NCBI GenBank assembly: GCA_024867545.1
Contig: JANFNE010000043.1
Span: forward strand, 488,956 to 552,955
Source: Phytopythium helicoides
Taxonomy: Eukaryota; Oomycota; Peronosporomycetes; Pythiales; Pythiaceae
Length of the DNA stretch: 64,000 bases
Reading direction: 5' to 3'
Shown here: piece after piece, positions 11,101-20,763 of the stretch
Position numbering within the stretch: the first letter of the stretch is position 1
Layout of the letters: each line of letters begins with the position of its first letter
The notes under the pieces: generated by a model
Database searches by the model: none
Told to the model about the DNA's origin: nothing
What the model saw: the letters and a program-made list of their open reading frames with translations, nothing else
Program-made: the position numbers and the translations under genes

Positions 11101-12735
11101 TCGGAGATCTCTAAGACATGGATGATTCTGCAGGAACTGGAAACTACCGAGGAGCGTCTAGCGTTTCTGTCGTATCTCCATTCCGAGATTAATCAACACA
11201 GCATCAAGTATTCAAGCGGCCAGCTCGCAGTGATGGAACAGGCTTACAGAGACATCAAAAGCAAAGTCGATGCGAATGAGGCCATTTCGACTGAGGTCCC
11301 AGTTTGGTTTGTGCCTTGGTACGAATTGGCCCATGATGGACTCGAACAAATTGGTGGCGGTGGCTTCGGTAGTGTTTATCTCGCGAAATGGCTAGACTCT
11401 GAAGTTGTGGTCAAACGACTATTGGCAACTGAAGACGCTGAAAAACCATCATCGAGTGTTTGGTCAGATTTTCAGTCCGTCACTCGGTCCACAAGCGATG
11501 CATCCCAGGTCGTTCAAACCACGCGCTCAGACGAGCGGAGGATGTTTGAGCACGAAGTCGACATCTGGTTCAATCTCAGCCACCCGCACGTCGTGCGTTT
11601 ATTTGGTGCCTGCCACGTCGGGCGAGAGCCGTTCTTCGTATGTGAGTACGCACCAAACGGGTCACTCGACAAGTATCTCTTGAAATACCCCGACGAGATA
11701 TGGAAGAAGCTGCATGAAGCTGCGCTTGGGTTGTTGTATCTCCATGAAGGTGGTATTGTGCACTGTGACTTGAAGTGCAATAATATCGTGGTGGGAAGCG
11801 ACAAGAAGGCAAAGGTGACGGACTTTGGCTTGAGCTTGGCTGAGAGTATCAATAGTGAGAAAGACAATGCTGGGGGAAACAAAAACATCACCGGCGCATG
11901 GCATTGGGTTGCGCCAGAGCTGATGCTAGGAGACACTGCCATGCCTACGCGTGAATCCGATGTGTTTTCTTTCGGGATGTGTCTCGTCGAGGCGCTTCGC
12001 GTTGTAGCGGCAGCACGTGTCGTCGATCCAGACGAGCGCGAGAACCTACCACCGTGCGTTCCATGGGAGCTACTAGATAAAGAAGCGGCGAAATACTACG
12101 TGCGACGCAAACAATTGCCTTCACGCCCGGATGGATGTACCGACGCTCAGTGGGAACTGGTTGAGAAGATGTGCAGATTCACGCCCAGTGAGCGAATCCA
12201 GATGTGCGTGGTCGTAGATGAGCTGGCCGAGTTGGCAATCGTTCATCCACCCCAGCAGTCAGCGCGTGAACCCGAGCCGGAACTGTCAGCTCTTGTGTCT
12301 TGTGCCAAGAGGTTCATGGTACACCCACGAAGCAAAACGGATGCGTCAATGTCACGAAATGCAATCTATCAGCTGCACGACATGCTTTGGATCCGAATTG
12401 AAGACTTGCAAACGCGTTTCGATGGAGATCAAGCGCCAGCGCGTCGCCTTGCACGCTTCGCAGTCGACGCTCAATCAAGCTTAGAAGGTATATGCAGACA
12501 CTCTGATTCCCTCGTGGACTTCACCGAGCTTGCGCTACAGGCCTACGGTCTCCATCGCCGCTTGGACAAACTGATGGCTGCAGCCTTCGTGCGAGTCGAT
12601 GAGAAAGACGTCACCGCGATGGGCGTGCACGACTGGAAGCGAGCGAGCTATGCGTTGCTGGGTGTTGGCTCGGCGCTCGCTGAGAAGCTGCTGAGCTCCT
12701 CTGTTCGACTGGGCGTTGCCACGAGGGCTGCCTGA
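8128..12735 (+). CDS. Ankyrin-repeat protein with tandem pseudokinase and kinase domains
   Basis: A single exon of 1535 residues. Residues 1 to about 560 hold some sixteen ankyrin repeats (units such as DGRTALMWAA..GHLDVVKFLI). The first kinase-like domain spans about 585-860. It keeps the VAIK lysine (near 613) and HGDLRGSN (near 701), but its glycine loop is degraded (EKIGSDFVATW) and DFG is replaced by NFG (near 721), so it is probably inactive. After a helical linker, the second kinase domain spans about 1068-1370 and has a full set of motifs: GGGGFGSVY, VVVK, HCDLKCNN (near 1211), DFG (near 1231) and APE. This resembles TKL-group kinases, which are expanded in oomycetes. The order pseudokinase then kinase recalls JAK kinases, where the former controls the latter; that control here is inference. 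The start at MPAREKTSELVEAARNG fits directly into the first repeat. Confidence 0.92.
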   Translation: MPAREKTSELVEAARNGDAEAVELLISNGADVDGADGNGRTGLLRAAARGHVDVVRVLIVSGANVNAVDDDGRSALIMAARKNRLDVVKHLVDSGAAVDATDEDGRTALMCAASRGYLLVARCLVDHGAQVNTADYNARTALMRAAGHGHTQMVQYLVELGADVNAGSDGQTALMEATRNGHLGVMKCLVAYGADLNGADNDGRTVLMRAGHLDVAQYLIDCGADANAVDSDHRTAMMWAAMSGHLDVVKFLIDLGTDANAIDNDGRTALTFAATCGDEDIMKVLIACGADVNVGAIAGRPVLLGAATDGRLDIVKLAIEHGAEVNAVANDGATALMGASANGHLDIMKYLIGCNAQMDASADDGRTALIAAAISNQLDAVKYLVELGADISVSDSKGWTALTWAAKFGRMDTVKYLIGRGADVNAAGKNADSNDGRTALMVVAVSNHLDILQYLVECGADVNAVSNDGTTALMIAADVGELDNVRFLVACGADVNAANSSRRTALMEAAERGHLATARFLIENGADIRATNADGDMAIALAARHGHLNIHGMLAHYASRSIESTFSSKSTTTSGIASAFPELLVSPLDLSVNRVAEAEKIGSDFVATWLDADVAIKLFIPDAANTAFIDEVKLWHQLRHPHVIKLYGACDAGHYLFVCELAGNGSVIDYLESSPAETRRPWKYLHQAALGLAYLHERGIIHGDLRGSNILIGSDGQAKLANFGFSASKSRDRETTTSSRGFVGSLRWQSPELLKGGKPSRESDVYALGLCIVEVLSGKVPWHKDEDEWVRWRKNDWEPEKNVNFSSPTTISKECSALVKSLCCKDPARRETVATCVRMLLELARQEEARQSSICSEQEQLVDVTDHKYGELANLWTKLQGTMSDGSLSEDYSSFFKNLGDLYDAFQAIPRSPSLVKQMNSLLRNTVSMVENSSQLPTLVLRLSSTRATTTSVYQLRHQLHMLQRQLGLHQDQQASSGGTETRTQEVQMFISEISKTWMILQELETTEERLAFLSYLHSEINQHSIKYSSGQLAVMEQAYRDIKSKVDANEAISTEVPVWFVPWYELAHDGLEQIGGGGFGSVYLAKWLDSEVVVKRLLATEDAEKPSSSVWSDFQSVTRSTSDASQVVQTTRSDERRMFEHEVDIWFNLSHPHVVRLFGACHVGREPFFVCEYAPNGSLDKYLLKYPDEIWKKLHEAALGLLYLHEGGIVHCDLKCNNIVVGSDKKAKVTDFGLSLAESINSEKDNAGGNKNITGAWHWVAPELMLGDTAMPTRESDVFSFGMCLVEALRVVAAARVVDPDERENLPPCVPWELLDKEAAKYYVRRKQLPSRPDGCTDAQWELVEKMCRFTPSERIQMCVVVDELAELAIVHPPQQSAREPEPELSALVSCAKRFMVHPRSKTDASMSRNAIYQLHDMLWIRIEDLQTRFDGDQAPARRLARFAVDAQSSLEGICRHSDSLVDFTELALQAYGLHRRLDKLMAAAFVRVDEKDVTAMGVHDWKRASYALLGVGSALAEKLLSSSVRLGVATRAA

Positions 12736-12858
12736 GGAGGGCACATTAGTAGCAGTTGTTGTCCTCGAAATTCCACTTCAACTTGCTCCCACCCGTCCCT
12801 CCACCGCTTTAGTGACGGCATTTTCAAACGCGCGAGCGTCCCGCCATTTCCGATCGCG

Positions 12859-14742
12859 ATGCGGCTGCAGGCGGCCGAGGCGGACGCGGCGCGGCTGGAG
12901 CGCGAGGCGCTCAACCTCAAGATGGAGGTGGCGCACCTGCGCGAGCGGCTGCGCGCGCGCGTGGGCGGGTCGACGACGGCGGCGGAGCTGGAGGCCGAGG
13001 GCGCGACGCTGCGCGCGCAGGTGGCCGAGGCCGAGCGCCTGGCGGCCGCGCGCGAGCTGGAGCGGCGCGCGCTGCAGGCGGCGCACGACCAGGCGACGCG
13101 CAGCCTGGTGCGGCTGGACGAGGCCTGGCGCGCGAGCGCCGAGGACGCGCGGCGGCTGCAGGCCGAGGCGGCAGAGCTGCGGCGCGCGCTGGCCGAGAGC
13201 GAGGAGGACGCGCGGCGGCTGCGCGAGGCCGGCGAGGCGCTCGAGCAGCGCGCCAGCGACACGGAGGCCGCGCTCGAGGAGGCCTCGCGCGAGGTGGCCG
13301 AGCTGCAGCAGCAGGGCGCCAGGATGCAGATCGAGGGCGACCGGCTCCGGAGGAGGGCGGCCGAGGCGGAGCGAGAGGCCGACGCGGCCAGGAGCGCCGC
13401 GGACGACGCGCGGCGCGCCAACGAGCGCCTGCGCGTAGAGAGCGAAGCCGCCAAGAAGGCCATGCGCGAGGCAGAGGTCGAGCTGCTAAAGCTGCAGGAG
13501 CTGCACGCGCCGATGGTCGAGCGCCTGGCGGCGGCTGAGAAGCTGGCGCGCCAGCACGCACGCGACGCCGAGGCCGCACAGGACGAGGCCAGGGCGGCAT
13601 TGCGCGAGAAGGAGGCGCTGAAGGCGGACAAGGAGGAGAGCGAGCGCCGAATTGAGAACTTGAAGCGCGCCGTGGAGGCGAGCGAGGTCGAAACGGAGCG
13701 GATCAGACGCTCAGCGGAGGCAAAGGATTCCGCGAGCGAAGCCCACAAGCGCGAGGTTGCGCGGCTCAAGACGGCACTCGAGGAGCGAGAGAGCTCGTTG
13801 TTAACCAAGCAGCAGACGATCGAGCAACTCCAGCGCGACGTGGAGGACCTGACGCGTATTGCGCGCGACGCGGCAGAGCAGCAAAGTGGTCGCGAAGAGG
13901 TCATCGCTCGCGAGCTACTGCAGACCAAGCAGCGCGAGTGGGAGAAGCGCGAGCGCGAAATGAAGCTCCAGCTGGAGCGCTTGGAGCGGAGTAGTCGTCG
14001 ATCCACTGACGAGTTGTCTAAGCTGCAAGCGTGGCGTTCGTCCATCCGCCGGCTCCTAGAAGATGGAGCGAGCTCAGTTGGGGCCAACGTTGACGACGAC
14101 GCGCTGGTGAACAAGTTCCGCGAGCGGCTTGCGCGCCAGGAGAAGGCTGAGGCGGCGCTTCGCAGCGCGCAGGCGGAAATGGCGCGCAACGAGGACAAGC
14201 TGACAGCGCACACCAAACTTGTACTGGAGAACGAGTTCCTGCGCGCGCAGGTGGACAAGACCAAGCAGCTCATGGAGCGTGTGCGGGCTATGCGGCGGTC
14301 GTCCACCAGTCCCGGCGCACGCTCGTCCACGCCTGGATCCGCCACGCGACCGTCACCTCGCGGACTCGGCGTCAGCAGCAAAGCCAACACGCCCGGCAAG
14401 TCGCCCAAGCTCGCCGACATTTCTGGCAAGGAAAACAACCAGCCGGCCGCCGCTCCATCGTCCAAGCCCAAGCCAGCGACTGCAACCGCCGCGCCGAGGG
14501 CCAAGCGCAAGCTGGACGCGCTCACTTCGCTCGGCGCGTCGCCTCCATGGGCGCTGCCGAGCGCTGCGACGAGGGACGCGCCGGTCTCCAAGCGCCCAGC
14601 GGCATGCGTCGCTTCATCCGCTGCTGCCAAGCCCGCCAACAGCAGCAGCAGCAATGGTAGCGAGCGCTCGGACGCCGCCAAGGCGCGCGCGCGACGAGTG
14701 GACTTCGCCTCACGCTACATCAACGTCGGACTGCGGCGGTGA
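12859..14742 (+). CDS. Long coiled-coil protein with KEN motif
   Basis: 627 residues beginning MRLQAAEADAARLE. Residues 1 to about 470 are an almost unbroken heptad-rich coiled coil (Glu, Ala, Arg, Leu). A Ser/Pro-rich tail follows (SSTSPGARSSTPGSATRPSP), then GKENNQP near residues 523-529 and a basic end (RRVDFASRYINVGLRR). KEN is the classic degron read by the anaphase-promoting complex, but a single tripeptide may be chance. An N-terminal exon upstream is possible because the protein starts inside the coil. It begins 123 bp after the ankyrin-kinase gene on the same strand. A cytoskeletal or mitotic role is a guess. The 677-residue antisense frame here is a mirror of the strong GC codon bias. 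Confidence 0.75.
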   Translation: MRLQAAEADAARLEREALNLKMEVAHLRERLRARVGGSTTAAELEAEGATLRAQVAEAERLAAARELERRALQAAHDQATRSLVRLDEAWRASAEDARRLQAEAAELRRALAESEEDARRLREAGEALEQRASDTEAALEEASREVAELQQQGARMQIEGDRLRRRAAEAEREADAARSAADDARRANERLRVESEAAKKAMREAEVELLKLQELHAPMVERLAAAEKLARQHARDAEAAQDEARAALREKEALKADKEESERRIENLKRAVEASEVETERIRRSAEAKDSASEAHKREVARLKTALEERESSLLTKQQTIEQLQRDVEDLTRIARDAAEQQSGREEVIARELLQTKQREWEKREREMKLQLERLERSSRRSTDELSKLQAWRSSIRRLLEDGASSVGANVDDDALVNKFRERLARQEKAEAALRSAQAEMARNEDKLTAHTKLVLENEFLRAQVDKTKQLMERVRAMRRSSTSPGARSSTPGSATRPSPRGLGVSSKANTPGKSPKLADISGKENNQPAAAPSSKPKPATATAAPRAKRKLDALTSLGASPPWALPSAATRDAPVSKRPAACVASSAAAKPANSSSSNGSERSDAAKARARRVDFASRYINVGLRR

Positions 14743-14946
14743 TGGAGATGATATACGTATTGAAGTAAATGCACCCGAGGTCAGTAGGCTTCTTTCGCTC
14801 GTGTTTTCGTCCAATCGCAGCACGTTGAAGCATCGTTTTTGACGAATGAACGCTCCGGTCCCTCGCGGATCCTCGCCATCTTGGGGACGAGTGGCGACCT
14901 GACTAACCTCCCCCATCTGACTCCTGCGGGCTCGTCGGCAGTCGCC

Positions 14947-16471
14947 ATGAAGCTGCCGCCATCCCTCAAGGACGAGCACAGCAAGGAGCAGTACGACCGC
15001 GTGAGCGTGTCGAGCGCCTCGGGCGTCGGCGCTGGCTCGGGCTTCGCGGCGCCGGCCACCGCCAGCTCGCTGAGCCCGCGGCGCGGCCGAGGGTCCAGCA
15101 GCGCCAGCGCCAGCGCCATGAACGTCGGCGGCGGGCTGAGCGCGGTCGTGGACCTGTCGCCGGCCGTGTCGGCGTACGACGACAGCCGCAGCTTCGATGC
15201 GGAGGCGGGCGACACGCCGCGGACCGTCGACGGGGAGGATGAGGACGAGGAAGGGGACATCGACGTGGACGACCTGCGCTTCCGCGTGAATGGCATCGTC
15301 GTGGACCGCGAGATGAAGGGCGGCGCCAAGCCCAGCTGGGAGTATGTGTATCAGGTGCTCTTCCAGAGCAGCACGCCTGCCGGCCAGCGCGTCGCGCTCG
15401 TGCTGCTCGTCATGGTCTCGCTCAGCGTCATCATCGGTGCGTGCGAGCGCTGTCGGCGGTTTGTGGATCGGTGGGCTGACATGTGAGCTCTGGCAGCCGT
15501 GCTCGACAGCGTCAACGACATCCGGTGCGTTTGAGCGCTCTAGCGTCACGGGGAGGTGGCCAAGTTGAGACTCACGCGGTGGAAACAGGGACGACATTGG
15601 CGACTACCTGCTGGCGCTCGAGATCTTCTTCACGGTCGTCTTCTCGATCGAGTACGGATTGCGCATCGCCTGCCTGCGCAACCCAAGCGAGTTCGTACTC
15701 AGCCTGCTGGGCTTTATCGACATGTGCGCGCTCGTGCCGTCCTACCTTGGTCCGTGGTGGTGGTGCTGCTGCTGATACTCAACCAGACAGTTGCTAATTC
15801 TCTTCCCGGCACTGCCAGGCTTCATGATCCCGTCAGCGCGTCCGCTGCTGCACCTCGCGGTGCTGCGGATCTTCCGCGTCATGCGCGTGTTCCGCGTGCT
15901 GCGGCTGGCACGTTTTGTGGACGCAAGCGCAGCGCTGAGTGACAATATCCACGCCAACAAGCGGCGCATTCTCGTCTTCCTCGTGGGGCTCTTTACGCTC
16001 ATCCTGGTCATCGGCTGCGCCATGTACCTCATCGAGGGCGACCAATACGGCTTCTCCAACATCCCCATCAGCCTCTACTGGACGGTCGTGACGATCACCA
16101 CGGTCGGCTACGGTGACATTGCACCCCAGACGATCCTCGGCCGCATGCTCGCCACTGTCGTCATGTTTGCCGGTTACGGCATCATTGCGTGCCCGCTGGT
16201 GCTCAACCAGTCGGGATCCCAGGACGTGCTGACAGAGGTCATTGAGTGCCCGCGCTGCTACCGGAGGCTGCACCAGGAGGATGCCAATTTTTGCCGCGTG
16301 TGCGGCACGGCGCTTCGGCAGCCGCGTGTCAAGTCGCTCAAGGCGCAGCGCGATCGTAGGTTGCGATTGGCGAGGCTCCGTACGCCGATCCACGGCGACT
16401 TGCCGTCCACGACGTCGACCAGCAAGTCGAACGCCCGTCTGCTCGCGGACGACGAGGACGCCAAGGTGTGA
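14947..16471 (+). CDS. Voltage-gated potassium channel subunit (six-segment, Kv-like)
   Basis: Four exons, 14947-15436, 15497-15524, 15589-15749 and 15819-16471, with introns of 60, 64 and 69 bp, give 443 residues. Each join preserves frame. An acidic, Ser-rich N-terminal region without an evident T1 domain precedes S1 (RVALVLLVMVSLSVII), S2 (ALEIFFTVVFSIEYGLRIA), S3 (LLGFIDMCALVPSYLG) and S4, whose arginines fall every third residue (LRIFRVMRVFRVLRLARF). S5 and the pore follow, with the K+ selectivity signature TVGYGD near residue 321, then S6 (LATVVMFAGYGIIACPLVL). The cytosolic tail carries CPRC and CRVC pairs about 15 residues apart, a zinc-ribbon pattern unusual in Kv channels. The upstream in-frame ATG at 14839 is a less likely start. 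Confidence 0.9.
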
Positions 16472-16594
16472 CACGAGGCGAGCGCGGAAGCCGTCGACCA
16501 ACAAGGGAATAGACGTCGTGCGTCTCCAACGTGCATTTGACCAAAACTGCGGGCCACAAAATATCATAAGTTACTGCTGTACGTCTTGGCGGGC

Positions 16595-17284
16595 TCACGG
16601 CGGCGCGAGCGGGATCGGCCCCGCCGCGCGGTAGAAGCGCCGTTTGTGCTTGCTTTGCTTGCTAATGGACGAGCGTCGCTGCTGCATCTGCAGGCTGCGC
16701 CGCGCGCCGCTCTGCTTGAACTCGCGCGCCATGGCTTCTAGCACCTCAAGGTCGTCTGGCCCCGAGGCGATCTCCTCGACCTCGCGCCAGCCAAAGCGGT
16801 TCCAGTGCTTGATGTGCTTGACCCACAGCTTGGTGCAGCGCTCGTCTCTGGCCGTGAGGATGATGGAGTCCCTGGGAGAGCTGCTGCAGGCGCCGCTGGC
16901 GTCGCGCGTCACCTTGTAGGTCGCGACCTGGAAGGACCCGGGCACGGACGGCACGTCGAGCTCGTCCTCGCGCTCGAGCACCTCGACCGCGAGTCCGCTC
17001 AGCTGCAGCACGCGCACCACGTCCTGCTCGTCGTCGTCCTCTGGGCCCTCTCTCGCGCGAACCGGGTCGTTTCCGTCCAGCGCCATCACCTTGGCGCTCT
17101 GCGCCGAGGGCGAGGCCGCGCGCAGCCTGTCCATGATCCGCGGCGCCAGCGCCGGCAGCGCGTCCTTGTCGACGGACAGGCGCTCGCTCGTGGCGCGCAC
17201 GCGGCGGCAGACGAGCGCGCCCGCCGCCACCTCGACGCGCACGGGCGAGCCGTTCTCGAGCAGCAGCAGCCCCGCGCAGGCCAT
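16595..17284 (-). CDS. Hypothetical protein with PH-like domain
   Basis: 229 residues starting MACAGLLLLENG. Residues about 85-175 read like a pleckstrin-homology fold: a strand-rich part (FQVATYKVTRD), a Ser/Pro loop, SIILTARDERCTKLWVKHIKHW with the C-terminal helix and its tryptophan, then NRFGWREVEE. The tail is basic and Ser-rich (RRSSISKQSKHKRRF). PH domains bind phosphoinositides or proteins; the call rests on pattern only. It is convergent with the K+ channel gene, 123 bp away. Confidence 0.6.
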   Translation of the reverse strand: MACAGLLLLENGSPVRVEVAAGALVCRRVRATSERLSVDKDALPALAPRIMDRLRAASPSAQSAKVMALDGNDPVRAREGPEDDDEQDVVRVLQLSGLAVEVLEREDELDVPSVPGSFQVATYKVTRDASGACSSSPRDSIILTARDERCTKLWVKHIKHWNRFGWREVEEIASGPDDLEVLEAMAREFKQSGARRSLQMQQRRSSISKQSKHKRRFYRAAGPIPLAPP

Positions 17285-17996
17285 GGCCGGCGGGAGCGGG
17301 AGTGGCGCGCGGCGGCGGGAAGGCGGCGGCGATGGTCAGCGGGTGAGGCGCATGAGCAATGCGGAATGGAGCGGCGCTTGGGGGTGGGTTCGCGAAGCGG
17401 GAGGCTCCAGTTCCAGTCGAGACGGCAATTAGTGTTGACTATTGTATACAGAACGCGGCTGATTTCGGGAGCTGGAGAGAGCTGTTTCGCGACTCGGAAA
17501 GTGGGATAGGCGAACGGGTCACTCCGACATCGGGTGACTTGACTTCAGTATGAATCGTTGTCGCATCGCACACCTCCATCGACGCGGCGTCCCATCTCTG
17601 TGTTTCGTGTGTCGCACACACTTTGCCTCCCACTCTCGATGGTGGTATCTGCATGTGGTTTCAAAGGTCGTTGGTTTTTGCCTTGAAGTTGTTGGGCGCG
17701 GCGACATGTGCGCTTTAGCTTGCGCATAGTATTAATTGCGGCGGTTTCTCTTGCGCGTCGTCCCTCCCACCTTTCAGGATCGCAAGGAAACCGCCGCGGC
17801 CCCATACTCGCAGCAGCAGCCCAGCAGCCTCCCGCGCCGTCCGTTGCGCGCCACGGAACCGCCGGCGGCCGTTGCCCGCGCGCCCCCCGAGGCTTCGCAG
17901 GCGCCAGCGCCAGTGCCAGTCGCGCGCGAATTCAGCAGAGCGAGCAGCGCGAGGGCGGACGCAGCAGACGAGCGAGCGAGTGGACGCAGCGCCAGC

Positions 17997-20422
17997 ATGT
18001 TCGCGGCCGGCAACCACAGCAGCGGCAGCGACAGCAGCGGCCGCGACGAGGTCGCGAGCCCGCGCATCCAGTTCGTGGCAGGGAACTACAGCCTGCACGA
18101 CGCCGACGAGGACCTCTTCGGCTTCCCCGCGGGCGAGGACGCGACCTTCCGCTCCTCGCCCTCGCCCAACCTCATGGCGGCATCGCCCATGTTCGACGCC
18201 CGCAGGGACGAGCCCTGCCTCGTCAACGAGTGCCATACCGAGCGCACCGTGCGCGGAGCACCCTCGCCCGCGCCGCTGCTGCACACCGAGTTCTCATCGC
18301 TGGCCGACGACTTCCCACTGGCCATGAAGAGCAAGCAGATCGCGCACCAGCTGCCGCTTTCGGCCGCCAGCAAGCCCTGCTTCAAGCAGGACAGAGAGGT
18401 CGAGGCGCTCCCGCCGTCGACCTACATGGGCAAGTCCCCACCCACCAAGCAGAGCTTCGGCGCCAGCTATGATAACGCCGGGTCTATCCGCATGGACAGG
18501 CTGCTCAACAGCATGACGGATGTCACGCAGGCGGATCAGATGACCGTCGTCATGGAGCCAGCCACCGAGCGCATGGAGCAGGACACACTCAGTCAGCACA
18601 CGGCCGTGGACGGTGAGCAAAATGACGCCGCCATGGGAGAGACGTACCTCTACCAGATCACAAAGAACGAGCGCGACGAGATTGAGGTGCGCTTGTCTCG
18701 CACCCGTGATACCACTTGTACTCCAACTGACAAGCTCCAATTCGCAGAAACTGCGCTACGCGATTCAACAGGACCAGTTTGCACGACACTCAAAGCTAGA
18801 GCAAAGATATGCCAAGTGGGGCCACCTCGAAGAGCAGAACAAGTGAGTGCCTACGCGTCTTGCTGTTGCTTCGTCAAGAGACCACGTCCTAACTATGTGG
18901 GCTACTACTCATCGTTGTTGTAGCCGAGTGTTCTTCCACCCCGGGTGGAGGAGAGCTTCCATCTTGAGAGAGAAGCGCTTCCATGAGGAGTCGTGCAGTG
19001 TAGTGCGTAGAGGTTGATCAAGATGCTGTTGGGACCCCATCTAACAAAATGTGATTACAGGCGCTTGAAAACGGGGGCGACGTCGGCTTTGCGCAAAAAC
19101 GTCGACTAGAGTTTGAAGTGCTTGCGCGAGAATTCTACGTACGCATTGTAGCCTTTGATATCATTTCAACGCTGAGCTAAGCTGACGAGAGGCTTTCAAC
19201 CCGTGGTTCGTGCAGCGAGAGGAAACCCAGCACAAGCAGGCAATCATGCTCAACCGCCTCGAGACCAGTAAGTAGATCTTAGCTTGTTGCCAAAGAATCG
19301 ACCAATTCCCTAACACTAGCTTCCACCCACGAATACACTACAGTTTCTCCATTCCACAAGCTGCCAGTGCTGGGCAACCGATTCTTGCTCGTCCGTCTGC
19401 GGGGCAAGGGTGGCAATGGCGAGGTCTGGGACGTCATCGACTACTTTGACAACAAGCGAAGCTGTGCACTGAAGCTTTCAACGTCCGTCAAGCATGCACA
19501 GCGAGAGCACTACACCCACTCGGTATGTGCGTGGAAGCTCCGTGTTACCCTTGGCTCAAATCTGACCTTACCTGACATGTCTGCAGAAACTCTTCCACCC
19601 GCATATTGCTTCAGTCGGCGACAGCTCATATTTGATCGAGTACGAGCAAGTGACGTACACAGCTTTCACGGTCGAACGCGCTTACACGGATCTACAGCAG
19701 CTTCTCGAGGTAGAGTCCATTTTGACAAGATTTTTTTCTTCGGTGGAGATTAACGTAAGCGCATCTCAGGTGCAAGAAACTTTTGCTGAGATTCATGCGG
19801 TGCAAATCATGTACCAGCTACTGGATGCACTGTGCTATCTCCACGATGAGGTCAGGTGATTGCAATTGCTTTTGTCATCTCCATCATTTGTTTGACATTT
19901 CTCTCCCCCTTGTTCGTGTGCTGTCCAACCAAACAGATGAACTTGGCCCACTACGACGTCAAGCCATCAAACATCTTGATCTCGCCGGATGAGAATGTCA
20001 AATTGACGGACTTTGACCTTGCTCGACCTGTGCGTGATCCGATTGTCTCGTCTGGTGTCGGCACGCTACGATACTTGCCACCCGAGTGCTTCCGGCCGAA
20101 CTTCGGCAACTGCGACGCCACCGCAGAGAAGGCGGATATTTGGATGGTTGGTATCGTGTGCTACCTAATGCTGTTCGGGAAGCATCCGATATGCAGCGAC
20201 AAGATGACTCCCGACGAGGCCAAGGCGTCGCTCCGACAGTTCCGTGGTGAGCTTCGATTCCCTGCTCCAGTGTCAGATCTCTCGCGGTGGATGTGCCAGA
20301 GCTGTCTACACCCAGACCCGAGGTGTCGACCAACCGCGACTCAGCTCCTGATCGGACTGCGGACAGCACTCGAACAGTTGCAGCAGCAGCAAATGCAACA
20401 AATGCAGCAGATGCAGATGTAG
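17997..20422 (+). CDS. Tousled-like serine/threonine kinase
   Basis: Nine exons fit: 17997-18686, 18748-18842, 18924-19002, 19061-19138, 19216-19267, 19344-19522, 19587-19709, 19770-19850 and 19937-20422, giving 620 residues. All joins hold frame. The N-terminal half is disordered and then coiled coil (KLRYAIQQDQFARHSKLEQ, REETQHKQAIMLNRLE), as in Tousled-like kinases, which act in chromatin assembly. The kinase begins LGNRFLLVRLRGKGGNGEVW and continues with CALKLS, HYDVKPSNILI, LTDFDLARP, GTLRYLPPECF and EKADIWMVGIVCYLMLFGKHP. The HYD.KP.NIL and YLPPECF motifs are Tousled-like. The DFG motif reads DFD. The 60-bp segment 19710-19769 is in frame with no stop and could be retained. An upstream start at 17736 is possible. 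The protein ends in a Gln/Met repeat. Confidence 0.85.
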
Positions 20423-20763
20423 GTGGTTGGTCGGTCGGTTCGTGCCGTTGGGGGGCGTTCCGCCGGGGACCTCCCGCATTTTGAGCGAGAGACACAAGGT
20501 GGTGGTGCTGTGGACTGTACAATAGTTGCATTTGCTTGGTTGCATCCGCCAGGGGAGAGGCGTTTGGATCGAAGCTCCAAGTACGATAACAAGCGCGATT
20601 AGGTAGTGAGCCACAGCGCCATGAAGTAGGAAACCCACAAGTAGTAGCAGTAGCAGTTTGCGATTCAATCATCAATTTATTCCAACAACTCTGGCTGTGG
20701 TTATTGCAAGTGATGTTGTGGAACGGAGGCGATAGACATCAACAGACCACACGATCTACTCCT
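20423..20763. other. Intergenic, convergent 3' ends
   Basis: A 341-bp gap between the Tousled-like kinase and the small gene at 20764. No gene or notable repeat is seen; it is probably 3' untranslated sequence of both. Confidence 0.5.

Noticed and set aside
12648..14681. 677-residue open frame antisense to the coiled-coil gene
   Set aside because: It is Ser/Ala/Arg-rich and mirrors the GC-biased codons of the plus-strand gene; the plus-strand protein has clear heptads.
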